Part shown: positions 1 through 8,617 of the stretch, piece after piece | Layout: the number at the start of each line of letters is the position of its first letter | Position numbering within the stretch: the stretch's first letter is position 1 | Source: Leeuwenhoekiella palythoae | GTDB lineage: Bacteria > Bacteroidota > Bacteroidia > Flavobacteriales > Flavobacteriaceae | Assembly: GCF_900130045.1 (NCBI RefSeq) | Contig: NZ_FQXT01000005.1 | Location: forward strand, 124,001-188,000 | Direction: 5' to 3' | Length of the DNA stretch: 64,000 nt | Notes under the pieces: model-generated | Database searches by the model: none | Seen by the model: the letters and a program-made list of their open reading frames with translations, nothing else | Told to the model about the DNA's origin: nothing | Position numbers and translations under genes: made by a program

Positions 1-1347
1 AAGACCAAGACACTTCAGGTTTTAGCCGAAAATCTTTCAGAAAAAGGTGTTCCCGTGTTATTGATGGATATGAAAGGTGACCTTAGTGGTATCGCAAAAG
101 CAAGTGAAGGTCATCCTAAAATTGATGAGCGCCACGCAAAAATTGGCCTACCCTTTGAACCAAAAGATTTTCCGGTAGAGCTACTCACCTTGTCTGAACA
201 AAATGGAGTACGACTGCGCGCCACGGTGAGTGAATTTGGCCCGGTTCTATTCTCTAGAATTATCGATGCAACAGATGCTCAAGCCGGCATCATCGCCATC
301 TTATTTAAATATTGTGACGACAAGAGCCTGCCTTTATTAGACTTGAAAGACTTTAAAAAAGTATTACAGTACGCGACAGATGAAGGCAAAGAAGAAATTC
401 AAGATCTATACGGCAGAATTTCTACTGCCTCTGCAGGCGCTATCTTAAGAAAAGTTGTTCAACTGGAGCAGCAAGGTGCAGATATCTTTTTTGGTGAAAA
501 ATCTTTTGATGTTGATGATTTGCTTCGACTGGATGACAATGGGCGAGGTAAAATAAATATCATTCGGCTTACTGATATTCAAGACAGGCCTCAACTTTTC
601 TCAACGTTTATGCTCAGTTTGCTCGCGGAAATTTACAGCACTTTTCCAGAGCAGGGCGACAGCGATCAACCGGAATTGGTCATCTTTATTGATGAAGCGC
701 ATCTTATTTTTAAAGAAGCTTCAAAAGCACTGCACAGCCAGATCGAAAGCATTGTGAAACTCATACGATCTAAAGGTGTTGGCTTATACTTTGTTACGCA
801 AAACCCAACCGATGTTCCCGATGGTGTATTGAGTCAGCTAGGCTTAAAAATTCAGCATGCACTTAGGGCTTTCACCGCAAAGGACCGCAAGGCCATTAAG
901 CTCACTGCCGAAAACTACCCCGATTCTGAATATTATGATACCAAAGAAGTGCTCACCACTTTAGGTACTGGTGAAGCGCTGGTTTCGGCTCTTGATGAAA
1001 AAGGAAGACCCACACCGCTTGCAGCCACAATGATGCGTGCGCCAATGTCTCGAATGGATATTCTTACCGATGCTGAAATTGAAGAAATAAATCGTAAATC
1101 TGCACTCGCTCCTAAGTACAATGATACTGTAGATCGAGAAAGCGCGTATGAATTGCTAAATGCTAAAATCAAAAAGGCAGAAAGCGAAGAAGCCAAGGAA
1201 AAAGCTAAAGAAGAACGTGCAACGGTGTCTAAAAGCAGTCGTACTTCTTCCCGAAGTAACACTACTGAAAAAGCGATAATTAAAGTGCTTACCAGCGCCA
1301 CAGTAATACGCGGTGTTCTGGGCATTTTAGGAAAACTTATAAAATAA
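1..1347 (+). CDS. HerA-like ATPase of the DUF853 type, 5' end outside the window
   Basis: Partial gene: the reading frame is open from base 1, and the first residues (KTKTLQVLAENL) look like the end of a P-loop GKT(K)T followed by its helix, so the N-terminal part lies upstream. A GTG at base 55 is only an internal codon. A Walker B segment LVIFIDEAHLIF sits near residue 230 of the visible part, followed by GLYFVTQNPTDVP. This layout matches the HerA/FtsK-like helicase C-terminal family (DUF853, YjgR-like), hexameric ATPases of uncertain cellular role. The C-terminal tail is Lys/Glu/Ser-rich and ends in a short hydrophobic stretch. Family assignment is solid; substrate is unknown. Confidence 0.85.
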   Translation, partial: KTKTLQVLAENLSEKGVPVLLMDMKGDLSGIAKASEGHPKIDERHAKIGLPFEPKDFPVELLTLSEQNGVRLRATVSEFGPVLFSRIIDATDAQAGIIAILFKYCDDKSLPLLDLKDFKKVLQYATDEGKEEIQDLYGRISTASAGAILRKVVQLEQQGADIFFGEKSFDVDDLLRLDDNGRGKINIIRLTDIQDRPQLFSTFMLSLLAEIYSTFPEQGDSDQPELVIFIDEAHLIFKEASKALHSQIESIVKLIRSKGVGLYFVTQNPTDVPDGVLSQLGLKIQHALRAFTAKDRKAIKLTAENYPDSEYYDTKEVLTTLGTGEALVSALDEKGRPTPLAATMMRAPMSRMDILTDAEIEEINRKSALAPKYNDTVDRESAYELLNAKIKKAESEEAKEKAKEERATVSKSSRTSSRSNTTEKAIIKVLTSATVIRGVLGILGKLIK

Positions 1348-1372
1348 ACCCTAACAGAAACAAACCCTTATA

Positions 1373-1918
1373 ATGAAAAGAATATTTTTTGCAGCCATAA
1401 TTACCAATTTACTATTCACCTCTTGTGACTCAGACAGCTCTTTTAAAGTTACTGCTGATCGTGTAGGCGAACTCACTAAAGAAACGCAAGTAAACGAACT
1501 AAAAACCATTTTTAGCAATGATAGTGTTGTGGATCAAAATTCTGGTCTAAGTGAAGAGCTAAATGTGAACGCTATTGAAATTTATGAAAAAGGTGGAAAG
1601 CAATTGCTAAGCTTGATGCCCACTAAAGATGGTAATCCAAAAACAATTAAAACTGTTCAGGTTTTTGATGAACGCTACACCACCGAAGAAGGCATCAACC
1701 TCAACAGTACCTATAAAGACATCACCGAAGCTTATGAGATTTCAAGAATTGAAACACTAATAAGTAGTATCGTAATTTTTGTTGATGACATCAATGCGTA
1801 TTTTACTATTGATCGTGATGAGCTTCCGGGAGAGTTGCGTTTTAATATGGATGCTAAAGTTACCGGTGCTGAAATTCCAAATGACGCCAAGATCAAATAC
1901 TTTATGATCGGCTGGTAA
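1373..1918 (+). CDS. putative lipoprotein of unknown function
   Basis: 181 residues. The N-terminus is a lipoprotein signal: MKR, a hydrophobic stretch, then LFTSC as lipobox with Cys at about residue 18, so the mature protein is probably lipid-anchored in the periplasm or outer membrane. The rest is soluble, rich in acidic residues, with no motif I recognise. It begins 25 bases after the HerA-like gene and ends 10 bases before the cupin gene, so the three are probably co-transcribed. Confidence 0.7.
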   Translation: MKRIFFAAIITNLLFTSCDSDSSFKVTADRVGELTKETQVNELKTIFSNDSVVDQNSGLSEELNVNAIEIYEKGGKQLLSLMPTKDGNPKTIKTVQVFDERYTTEEGINLNSTYKDITEAYEISRIETLISSIVIFVDDINAYFTIDRDELPGELRFNMDAKVTGAEIPNDAKIKYFMIGW

Positions 1919-1928
1919 ATTAAAAATA

Positions 1929-2300
1929 ATGTCTGACGCTAAATACTATATTCAGAAAACTCCTTTTGTCGTCCCTACTGATGACGGTAAATACATCGGG
2001 GAACATTTTGGCAAAGCCAGTGACGGAAACACTGCCATAAGTATCGCCCATATGATAGCACCGCCCCGTTGGAGCGAACCGTTTCAAACCCCTGAATTTG
2101 ATGAGTACACCTTCATCATTGAAGGAAAAAAGCAATTTTTAATTGATGATGAACCCATCATTTTAGAAGCCGGACAATCTATAAAAATTAAAGCCGGTAC
2201 GCGGGTGCAGTACAGTAACCCTTTTAACCAAAAATGTGTTTACCTATCGGTTTGTCAACCGGCATTTGATTTTAATAAGGTACATCGAGAAGAAGAATAA
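1929..2300 (+). CDS. cupin-fold protein lacking the usual metal ligands
   Basis: 123 residues with a single conserved beta-barrel (cupin_2-like) pattern: FDEYTFIIEGKKQFLID followed by LEAGQSIKIKAGTRVQYSN. In metal-binding cupins the first motif carries HxH and the second a His; here the corresponding positions read PFQT and Q, so this copy probably binds no metal by the standard ligands. Many such small cupins are sugar- or small-molecule-binding or are non-enzymatic. It follows the lipoprotein gene by 10 bases. The function cannot be told from sequence. Confidence 0.75.
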   Translation: MSDAKYYIQKTPFVVPTDDGKYIGEHFGKASDGNTAISIAHMIAPPRWSEPFQTPEFDEYTFIIEGKKQFLIDDEPIILEAGQSIKIKAGTRVQYSNPFNQKCVYLSVCQPAFDFNKVHREEE

Positions 2301-2444
2301 CACTCTTCAACCTTTTGAAAATCAGATTAAAAATTCCAAAAATTATAAATAAGTATTAATTCTTACCTAAAGCCACGTTAATCTCAAAGCTGCTAAACGG
2401 CATTTCTACTACTTTTAAAATCTAACCTAATAAGTACAAATATT

Positions 2445-2648
2445 ATGATTAAGATTTTAGCACTAGTAATGGTAATTGGCGGCGCCATAGCATTGGTATT
2501 AGGTATTATGGGAATTTTTGGAAGTATGAGTACCGGTGTTAGTCCGTGGGCATTAGCAATTTTAGGCGGTATATTTTTCCTTTCAGGAATTTCGCTCTTA
2601 AAGTACAGAAAAGACACTGATGTTATAGATGCCGAAAACAGACATTAA
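2445..2648 (+). CDS. small two-helix membrane protein
   Basis: 67 residues: a hydrophobic helix at about residues 4-26, a short Gly/Ser/Pro turn, a second helix at about 32-52, then a charged tail (KYRKDTD...). This is a typical small inner-membrane protein with no known function. It is followed 23 bases later by a perfect palindromic terminator, so it probably forms its own short transcript. An opposite-strand reading frame over the same bases is a shadow. Confidence 0.6.
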   Translation: MIKILALVMVIGGAIALVLGIMGIFGSMSTGVSPWALAILGGIFFLSGISLLKYRKDTDVIDAENRH

Positions 2649-2671
2649 ATTTTACATAACCCGTATATTTG

Positions 2672-2698
2672 AACCCTCTTTTAAAAGAGGGTTTTTTT
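2672..2698 (+). terminator. intrinsic terminator ending at the next start codon
   Basis: Perfect inverted repeat AACCCTCTTTT / AAAAGAGGGTT followed by a run of T, 23 bases after the small membrane protein. Its T-run runs directly into the ATG of the following hydrolase, so it lies exactly where that gene's 5' UTR would be. Confidence 0.8.
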
Positions 2699-3538
2699 AT
2701 GAATAAACTGGTCAAAAAAATACTACCTAAAGCAATAGGGTTTTATATAAATGCCTTATCATTGGTAAACCCAAAAGCTTCAGCAAGAAAAGCCTTCAAG
2801 GTTTTTAGTAAACCGCGCCGGGGACGCATTGGGGCGCATCACGAAGAATTTTTAAACCCTAATCTAGAACCTGTAGTTGCAGTTGAAGATTTAAAAATTC
2901 AACCTTATAAATGGTCCGGCAGTGGCAAAACCGTTCTATTAGTACACGGCTGGGAAAGTCACAGTCACCGCTGGAAAGAAATGATTTTTAGGCTGCAAAA
3001 AGAAGACTACACCATCATTGCTTTTGACGCGCCTGCTCACGGTTACAGTAGCGGAAAATACTTTTATGTTCCGCTATATCACCAAACCCTAGACAAAATG
3101 CTTGAGATCTATCGTCCTGATTATCTCATTGGACACTCGATGGGCGGTATGACCGTGTTGTATAATCAATCGCAAGAATCCAGCATAAAAACAGAAAAGC
3201 TGGTGATTCTGGGGGCTCCTGATAAACTTGAAAGCATATTGAAAGACTATCAGAAAATTTTAGGACTCAACGCCAGAGCGCTAGAAGCCTTAGACAGGTT
3301 TTTTCAAAACACCTTTGATTTTAAAACGCGGGACTTTTCATCTTCGGTTTTTGCGACAAAAATAAAAGTACCTACATTGGTAATCCACGACAAAGAAGAT
3401 CCTATTACTCCTTTTTCTGGTTCTCAAGCCATTCACAAAGCACTACAAAAATCTCAATTTATAGAAACCGAAGGACTCAACCACTCGCTCTACGATACTG
3501 ATGTCAATGAGAAAATCATAACCTTCTTGAAGGATTAA
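2699..3538 (+). CDS. alpha/beta-fold hydrolase
   Basis: 279 residues from ATG 2699. A longer frame starting at TTG 2669 would translate the terminator palindrome, so it was rejected. The alpha/beta hydrolase core is clear: oxyanion region VLLVHGWESHSHRW, nucleophile elbow GHSMGG (Ser), acid in VIHDKEDPITPF and a late catalytic His in LNHSLYD, in the expected order. Substrate is unknown; the family covers esterases, lipases and thioesterases. A hydrophobic N-terminal 20 residues (KAIGFYINALSLVNP) might contact membrane but is not a clean signal peptide. rluF follows after 27 bases. Confidence 0.85.
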   Translation: MNKLVKKILPKAIGFYINALSLVNPKASARKAFKVFSKPRRGRIGAHHEEFLNPNLEPVVAVEDLKIQPYKWSGSGKTVLLVHGWESHSHRWKEMIFRLQKEDYTIIAFDAPAHGYSSGKYFYVPLYHQTLDKMLEIYRPDYLIGHSMGGMTVLYNQSQESSIKTEKLVILGAPDKLESILKDYQKILGLNARALEALDRFFQNTFDFKTRDFSSSVFATKIKVPTLVIHDKEDPITPFSGSQAIHKALQKSQFIETEGLNHSLYDTDVNEKIITFLKD

Positions 3539-3565
3539 TTCGGTTTTAATTTTACCTTAAACACT

Positions 3566-4363
3566 ATGTCAGACGCTAATGTTACTCGTATAAATAAATT
3601 CCTCAGCGAAGTAGGTTTTTGTTCGCGCCGCGAGGCAGACAAACTTATTGATGCCGGTCGCGTTACCGTAAATGGAAGCGTTCCTGAAATGGGAACTAAA
3701 GTAAGCAGCAATGATGAGATCAGGGTTGATGGCAAAGTCGTAGGTGAGAAAAAAGATGCCCCGGTGTATCTTATCTTCCACAAACCTGTAGGTATTGTTT
3801 GCACTACAGATACGCGTGTGGAAAAGGACAACATCATTGATTATATCAATTACCCCACCCGAATATTTCCGATAGGGAGATTAGATAAAGCCAGTGAAGG
3901 TCTCATATTTTTAACAAATGACGGGGATATCGTTAATAAAATTCTTCGTGCCCGTAACAACCACGACAAAGAATATATCGTGGATGTTGATAAGCCCTTA
4001 GACGCTTCTTTTGTAAAACGAATGTCTGACGGCATCCCAATTTTAGACACGATCACCCGTAAATGTGAGGTAGAACAACTGGGGAAAAAGCGTTTTAAAA
4101 TTATACTGACACAAGGCCTTAACAGACAAATACGCCGCATGTGCGAATATCTGGGGTATAATGTTACGCGTTTAAAACGGGTGCGCATTATGAATATTAG
4201 TTTAGATATTCCGGTAGGAAAATACAGAGCTTTTAAACCTTCGGAATTGAGCGAGCTCAACAATCTTTTAGCAGACAGCAGTAAAGTCTTTGAGCCGGAA
4301 CAAGAGACCGGTAAAAAACCGATAATCAAACCTACTGGACCTCGACGCAGACGCCGTAATTAA
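3566..4363 (+). CDS. rluF: 23S rRNA pseudouridine synthase, RluF type
   Basis: 265 residues. An N-terminal S4 RNA-binding domain (about 6-60, NKFLSEVGFCSRREADKLI) precedes the RsuA/RluB/E/F catalytic domain. The catalytic Asp lies in GRLDKASEGLIFLTN, and the distal motif LTQGLNRQIRRMCEYLGY is the RluF-type signature. E. coli RluF makes pseudouridine at 23S position 2604. The C-terminal tail is basic (RRRRRN), fitting RNA contact. Start chosen at the ATG 27 bases after the hydrolase stop. The RluF rather than RluB call rests on the ILRARNNHDKEY and LNRQIRRMC regions. Confidence 0.88.
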   Translation: MSDANVTRINKFLSEVGFCSRREADKLIDAGRVTVNGSVPEMGTKVSSNDEIRVDGKVVGEKKDAPVYLIFHKPVGIVCTTDTRVEKDNIIDYINYPTRIFPIGRLDKASEGLIFLTNDGDIVNKILRARNNHDKEYIVDVDKPLDASFVKRMSDGIPILDTITRKCEVEQLGKKRFKIILTQGLNRQIRRMCEYLGYNVTRLKRVRIMNISLDIPVGKYRAFKPSELSELNNLLADSSKVFEPEQETGKKPIIKPTGPRRRRRN

Positions 4364-4480
4364 GCCTCAACGGCTCCCCTTAATTTCAGCACAATTCCTA
4401 TAAACATTTAAACCTGTGTTAATGACACGGGCTAAGTGTATTAATCGCCTTACTTTTAGGTTACAACCAAAAAAGATAGT

Positions 4481-4726
4481 ATGGCAGCTCAAATTCCTTC
4501 AGTAAAAAACGAAGAACAATATGAAGCCTTGCGCGACAAAGGCTATAGCAAAGAAAAATCTGCACGTATTGCTAATACTCCAGACTCCGGTAAAAAAGGT
4601 GGAAAAGCTGAAAAGTATGAAGACCGCACCAAGCAAGACCTGTATAAGCAAGCGCAAAAAATAGGTATTGAAGGTAGGTCTAAAATGACTAAACAAGAAT
4701 TGATCAACGCTTTACGTAATAATTAA
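4481..4726 (+). CDS. small Rho-N/DUF7218-like protein
   Basis: 81 residues, highly charged. The N-terminal half ([23 protein letters not shown]) is the helical segment common to small DUF7218-type proteins, and the last 35 residues ([30 protein letters not shown]) match the SAP-like Rho N-terminal fold, a small helix-extended-loop-helix nucleic-acid binding unit. Role unknown; such proteins are often stress-linked. The VOC gene starts 10 bases downstream, suggesting one operon through the DCC gene. Confidence 0.7.
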   Translation: MAAQIPSVKNEEQYEALRDKGYSKEKSARIANTPDSGKKGGKAEKYEDRTKQDLYKQAQKIGIEGRSKMTKQELINALRNN

Positions 4727-4736
4727 AACAAACCTT

Positions 4737-5156
4737 ATGCCTGCTCCTTTTCATCTGGCCATTCCTGTAGACGATGTCGAAAAAGCCCGAATATTTTATC
4801 GTGATGTACTCGAACTTGAAGAAGGTAGAAGCGACACCCATTGGGTCGACTTTGACTTCTTTGGGCATCAATTGGTGATTCACTATAAACCGAAAGAAGA
4901 AAAAGCTTCTGCACATCATAATGCCGTTGATGGTAAGGCGGTTCCTGTACCGCACTTTGGAGTAGTTCTAGACTGGGATGCTTTTGAACAGTTCGCCGAT
5001 ACCCTAAGAGCTAAAAAGGTTGAATTTGTAATTGAGCCTTACATCAGGTTTGAAGGACTACCCGGTGAACAAGCTACTATGTTTTTTTACGATCCTTGCG
5101 GCAATGCGCTTGAATTTAAAAGCTTTAAAGACCTCTCACAGTTATTTGCTAAATAA
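4737..5156 (+). CDS. VOC-superfamily (glyoxalase/dioxygenase-fold) protein
   Basis: 139 residues with paired beta-alpha-beta-beta-beta modules: [20 protein letters not shown] at the N-terminus and the closing [15 protein letters not shown] at the C-terminus. Potential metal ligands are the early His, PHFGVVL (His) and the Glu in NALEF, as in glyoxalase and extradiol dioxygenases. Substrate is not deducible. Its stop overlaps the next start as TAATG, so the AI-2E permease is probably translationally coupled to it. Confidence 0.82.
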   Translation: MPAPFHLAIPVDDVEKARIFYRDVLELEEGRSDTHWVDFDFFGHQLVIHYKPKEEKASAHHNAVDGKAVPVPHFGVVLDWDAFEQFADTLRAKKVEFVIEPYIRFEGLPGEQATMFFYDPCGNALEFKSFKDLSQLFAK

Positions 5157-6220
5157 TGAATAAACTTAAACCAGAACTCGTACGCCAACTTTTTTTAATT
5201 GTTCTCATTCTCTTTTTATTCATATTGATCGTAGAAGAGATGACTCCGTATTTATCCGGAGTTTTAGGCGCCATCACACTTTATGTATTGCTGCGTAAGT
5301 TCTACAACTTTTTAGTCGTAAAACGCAAATGGAAAGAAGGCCTTGCGGCTGCTGTTGCGATGCTGGCTTCGTTTGTGGTGATACTGGTCCCCATTGGATT
5401 GACTGTGATGATGCTTACCAATAAAATTGGGAAAGCCGTGCGCAATTCTGAACGTGTGGTTGAAGTTGTAAAGCAACAAGTAGGCGTTTGGGAGGCAGAC
5501 CTTGGCTTTAAAGTAAGCGAGTCTATAGATACCAACTCCATTACAAGTTGGGTTTCTACTAACCTTCAAAACCTTGCCGGCGGCACCTTTAATGTATTTA
5601 TCGCCATTGGTATTATGTATTTTATCTTGTATTACATGCTTATCAATAACGATAAAATGCACCAGTCGCTTTATGCATTTATTCCGCTGAATAAAGAAAA
5701 CATAGCCCGTATAGGTCACGAAAGTGTTGCCATGGTAAAAAGCAACGCATTAGGAATTCCGTTAGTCGCTTTGGCACAAGGTATTGTTGCGCTCATAGGA
5801 TTTTTCATTTTCGGGGTTCCCGATCCCTTTTTCTGGTTTGTTATTACCGCTATTGGAAGTATGATTCCTTTTGTAGGTACTTTATTAGGTATCGTACCTG
5901 TTACCATTTTACTCATAGCCAGTGGCAACAACCTCCAAGCCGTGGGGATTGCAATATATGGTCTTGTCGTTGTGGGCTCTACAGACAATTTGATTCGGCT
6001 TTATGTGCTAGAACGCTTAGCCAATGTACATCCGCTAGTAACGCTGATTGGTGTTATTGTCGGGGTACCTTTATTTGGTTTTATAGGATTGATCTTTGGC
6101 CCCTTGCTAATAAGTTTATTCCTTTTAGTAGTAAAAATCTACAAACACGAATACGGCGATCCTGAACCTGAAATCATCAATCAAATCATTCCGGATGTTT
6201 CAGAAAATCAAGAAGACTAA
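5156..6220 (+). CDS. AI-2E family transporter (TqsA/PerM type)
   Basis: 354 residues, about eight predicted membrane helices: a pair at the N-terminus (LFLIVLILFLFILIV; AITLYVLL), one around 60-85, a soluble loop (about 90-150), then a C-terminal block with the family hallmark FGVPDPFFWFVITAIGSMIPFVGTLLG. The family includes E. coli TqsA and PerM; export of autoinducer-2 is established only for some, so substrate is open. It starts inside the VOC stop codon (TAATG), and its 3' end overlaps the DCC gene by 26 bases. Confidence 0.85.
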   Translation: MNKLKPELVRQLFLIVLILFLFILIVEEMTPYLSGVLGAITLYVLLRKFYNFLVVKRKWKEGLAAAVAMLASFVVILVPIGLTVMMLTNKIGKAVRNSERVVEVVKQQVGVWEADLGFKVSESIDTNSITSWVSTNLQNLAGGTFNVFIAIGIMYFILYYMLINNDKMHQSLYAFIPLNKENIARIGHESVAMVKSNALGIPLVALAQGIVALIGFFIFGVPDPFFWFVITAIGSMIPFVGTLLGIVPVTILLIASGNNLQAVGIAIYGLVVVGSTDNLIRLYVLERLANVHPLVTLIGVIVGVPLFGFIGLIFGPLLISLFLLVVKIYKHEYGDPEPEIINQIIPDVSENQED

Positions 6221-6674
6221 TTTTCCACCACAAGGAAAGCCCGTCCTGATCTGGGACGGCACGTGTGGTTTTTGCAAATATTGGGTCACCCGATGGAAAA
6301 TGAAAACCAAAGACGCCATCGTCTATAAAACCTACCAAGACGCGCACAAAGACTTTCCTGATATTCCGTTGAAAGAATTTAAAAAAGCGAGTAGATTAAT
6401 CGAGCTTGACGGAAGCATTTACAGCGGTCCAGATTCTGCTTATCGATGTTATACCTACAGTGATTCCATAAAATGGAATGCGCACCGCTGGTATGTCAAC
6501 AACCGAAGCTTTCAACGATTAAGTGATCACGGGTATAACTTTATCGCCAAGCATCGCCCAGAGATGTTTAAACTCACCAAACTCCTTTTTGGACCCAACC
6601 CCACAGACTTCAAACCTTATTGGGTATTTTATATTCTTGCAATTATTTTGCTGGTTTTTGCCGTTTTTCAATAA
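6195..6674 (+). CDS. DCC-family thiol-disulfide oxidoreductase-like protein (DUF393)
   Basis: 159 residues. The hallmark DGTCGFCKYWV near residue 22 gives a CxxC motif in the thioredoxin-like DUF393 fold named after its DxxCxxC pattern. A C-terminal hydrophobic segment (YWVFYILAIILLVFAVF) would anchor it in the inner membrane. The start at 6195 lies 26 bases inside the AI-2E gene; the frame around ATG TTT CAG is otherwise well conserved in type. Probably last gene of the 4481-6674 operon. Redox role is inferred from the family. Confidence 0.82.
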   Translation: MFQKIKKTNFPPQGKPVLIWDGTCGFCKYWVTRWKMKTKDAIVYKTYQDAHKDFPDIPLKEFKKASRLIELDGSIYSGPDSAYRCYTYSDSIKWNAHRWYVNNRSFQRLSDHGYNFIAKHRPEMFKLTKLLFGPNPTDFKPYWVFYILAIILLVFAVFQ

Positions 6675-6754
6675 ATTGCCACTCAAGATTATAAGCTGCT
6701 TAAAATTTACGATTGAATTTTAAGTACTTTTTATTGAAGACCAAAAAACTATTT

Positions 6755-7495
6755 ATGCAAATACTGGGAGTAGATGTAGGAGGAACTGGAATAAAAGGCG
6801 TTCCTGTAAATCTCGAAAAAGAAGAATATTTAGGTGAACGTTTTAGATTAGACACTCCCGTTCCTCGTGAACCCAAAGCCATGGTTAACACTATTGCCGA
6901 AGTTGTTAAACATTGGGACTGGAAAGGTCCGGTAGGTGTAGGTTTTCCAACGGTAATACATAAGGGTAAAGCGCTTGAACATGGTAATCTTGATAAATCT
7001 TGGTTAGGTGTTCAGGTAGATGAAATGATTTCGCAGAAAATAGGCCTACCTGTAAATGTAATGAATGATGCTGATGCTGCCGGCCTTGCAGAAATGGAAT
7101 TTGGTGTAGGCAAAGGCGTTGAAGGTCTCGTTATCGTAGTGACGGTGGGCACAGGTATAGGCAGTGGCGTTTTTTATAACGGCGAACTTATACCAAATTT
7201 TGAATTGGGCCAGATGCGCTACAAAAAGAAAAAAATTATTGAAAAATACGCATCGCGTCGTGTGCGTCTTGATAATAATATGAGTTTTAAAAAGTGGGGA
7301 AAACGCTTTAATAAATTCATACAACTCACCATGCAAGTTTCTCAACCAGAAATGATCATCATAGGTGGTGGTGCCAGTAAAAACCTGGACGAATACATCA
7401 AATATTTAAAAACTGACGTGCCTATTGTAGCGGCTCATACGCGTAATCATGCGGGTATTATCGGAGCAGCATTAGGTGCAAGACATTTGCTTTAA
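6755..7495 (+). CDS. ppgK: polyphosphate glucokinase, ROK family
   Basis: 246 residues from ATG 6755; a TTG 42 bases upstream would add a stretch without ROK similarity. ROK signatures: phosphate-binding DVGGTGIKGVPVNL at the start, GPVGVGFPTVI, the catalytic NDADAAGLAEMEFG and VTVGTGIGSGV. The overall pattern matches polyphosphate-dependent glucokinases, which phosphorylate glucose from polyphosphate or ATP. The position that usually reads E-x-G-H (sugar contacts) reads ELGQM here, and the following stretch is unusually basic (YKKKKIIEKYASRR), perhaps for polyphosphate. A bidirectional terminator separates it from folD. Confidence 0.82.
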   Translation: MQILGVDVGGTGIKGVPVNLEKEEYLGERFRLDTPVPREPKAMVNTIAEVVKHWDWKGPVGVGFPTVIHKGKALEHGNLDKSWLGVQVDEMISQKIGLPVNVMNDADAAGLAEMEFGVGKGVEGLVIVVTVGTGIGSGVFYNGELIPNFELGQMRYKKKKIIEKYASRRVRLDNNMSFKKWGKRFNKFIQLTMQVSQPEMIIIGGGASKNLDEYIKYLKTDVPIVAAHTRNHAGIIGAALGARHLL

Positions 7496-7607
7496 TTCAA
7501 ATTTCTCTGAATAAATTACCTTAGGACAAGCGTTTAGGCATTGGTTGAAAGTCGAATTTTCAATTTTGAGCCAAGCTCTAAAATACTTAATCCTTTGGCA
7601 CGCCAAT

Positions 7608-7637
7608 AAAAAAAGAGGTCTAATAGACCTCTTTTTT
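7608..7637. terminator. bidirectional intrinsic terminator between ppgK and folD
   Basis: Stem GAGGTC - TAATA - GACCTC flanked by a run of seven A on the left and seven T on the right, so it can stop transcription from both sides. It lies between the convergent ends of ppgK and folD. Confidence 0.85.
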
Positions 7638-7659
7638 TATTTTAGTATACTTTCCAATC

Positions 7660-8547
7660 TTAAGATTGAAGATCGTTATGTCTTGCTCTGGCAAGCAATG
7701 TATTCTTTAATAACATCGCGATCGTCATAGGTCCTACTCCACCGGGAACTGGCGTAATGAAATCTGCCTTTTTGCTTACTTCTGCAAAATCTACATCACC
7801 TGCGATTCGGTAACCGCGCTCTTTAGTTTCGTCTGGTACACGAGTAATTCCCACGTCGATAACCGTTACATTTTCCTTAACCATATCAGCCTTTAAAAAC
7901 TCAGGTACTCCTAAAGCCGTAATAATAATATCGGCTTGCTTGGTAAGCTCTTCAAGATTTTTGGTACGACTGTGCGTTAAGGTTACAGTGCTATCTCCAG
8001 GTGTTCCTTTCTGAGACATCAAAATACTCATAGGGCGACCTACAATGTGACTACGACCAATGACAACAGTATGCTTTCCTGAAGTTTCTACGTTATAGCG
8101 CTTGAGTAATTCCATAATTCCAAACGGAGTTGCAGGAATAAAAACCGGCATATCTTGCGCCATTTTACCAAAGTTCGTTGGGTGAAACCCATCTACGTCT
8201 TTGTCAGGATCTACAGCCAATAACACTTTTTGTTCGTCAATATGCTTCGGTAAAGGCAACTGAACAATATAACCATCAATCTCGGGATTATTATTCAGTT
8301 TATTGATGTGATCCAAAAGTTCTTCTTCTGTGGTTTCTTCCGGCAATTGAATTAAGGTAGACTCAAAACCAATACGCTCACAAGCACGCACTTTGCTCCC
8401 TACATAGGTCAAACTTGCGCCATCGTTACCTACCAAAACAGCAGCCAAATGAGGCACTTTCTCACCTCGTTCTTTCATCGCCTTTACTTCTTCGGCGATC
8501 TCGTTTTTTAAATCGTTACTGGTTTTCTTTCCGTCTAAGATTGTCAT
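7660..8547 (-). CDS. folD: bifunctional methylenetetrahydrofolate dehydrogenase / cyclohydrolase
   Basis: 295 residues, full family length. FolD interconverts 5,10-methylene-, 5,10-methenyl- and 10-formyl-tetrahydrofolate in the cytoplasm. Visible signatures: the substrate-site [13 protein letters not shown] with its Tyr and Lys, [14 protein letters not shown], the NADP-site [16 protein letters not shown], and C-terminal [13 protein letters not shown]. It follows ffh on the same strand after 70 bases with no hairpin between, so the two are probably one operon. Confidence 0.96.
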   Translation of the reverse strand: MTILDGKKTSNDLKNEIAEEVKAMKERGEKVPHLAAVLVGNDGASLTYVGSKVRACERIGFESTLIQLPEETTEEELLDHINKLNNNPEIDGYIVQLPLPKHIDEQKVLLAVDPDKDVDGFHPTNFGKMAQDMPVFIPATPFGIMELLKRYNVETSGKHTVVIGRSHIVGRPMSILMSQKGTPGDSTVTLTHSRTKNLEELTKQADIIITALGVPEFLKADMVKENVTVIDVGITRVPDETKERGYRIAGDVDFAEVSKKADFITPVPGGVGPMTIAMLLKNTLLARARHNDLQS

Positions 8548-8617
8548 TATTGCGTTTTGGTTTTATGGTTAGAATCGAACAGCTTACTGCAACTGCACGC
8601 TGTAAACTGAATGCTGC

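Noticed and set aside
7545-7730. 61-codon plus-strand frame between ppgK and folD
   Set aside because: It runs through the bidirectional terminator and into the 3' end of folD, starts without a promoter and has no recognisable composition.
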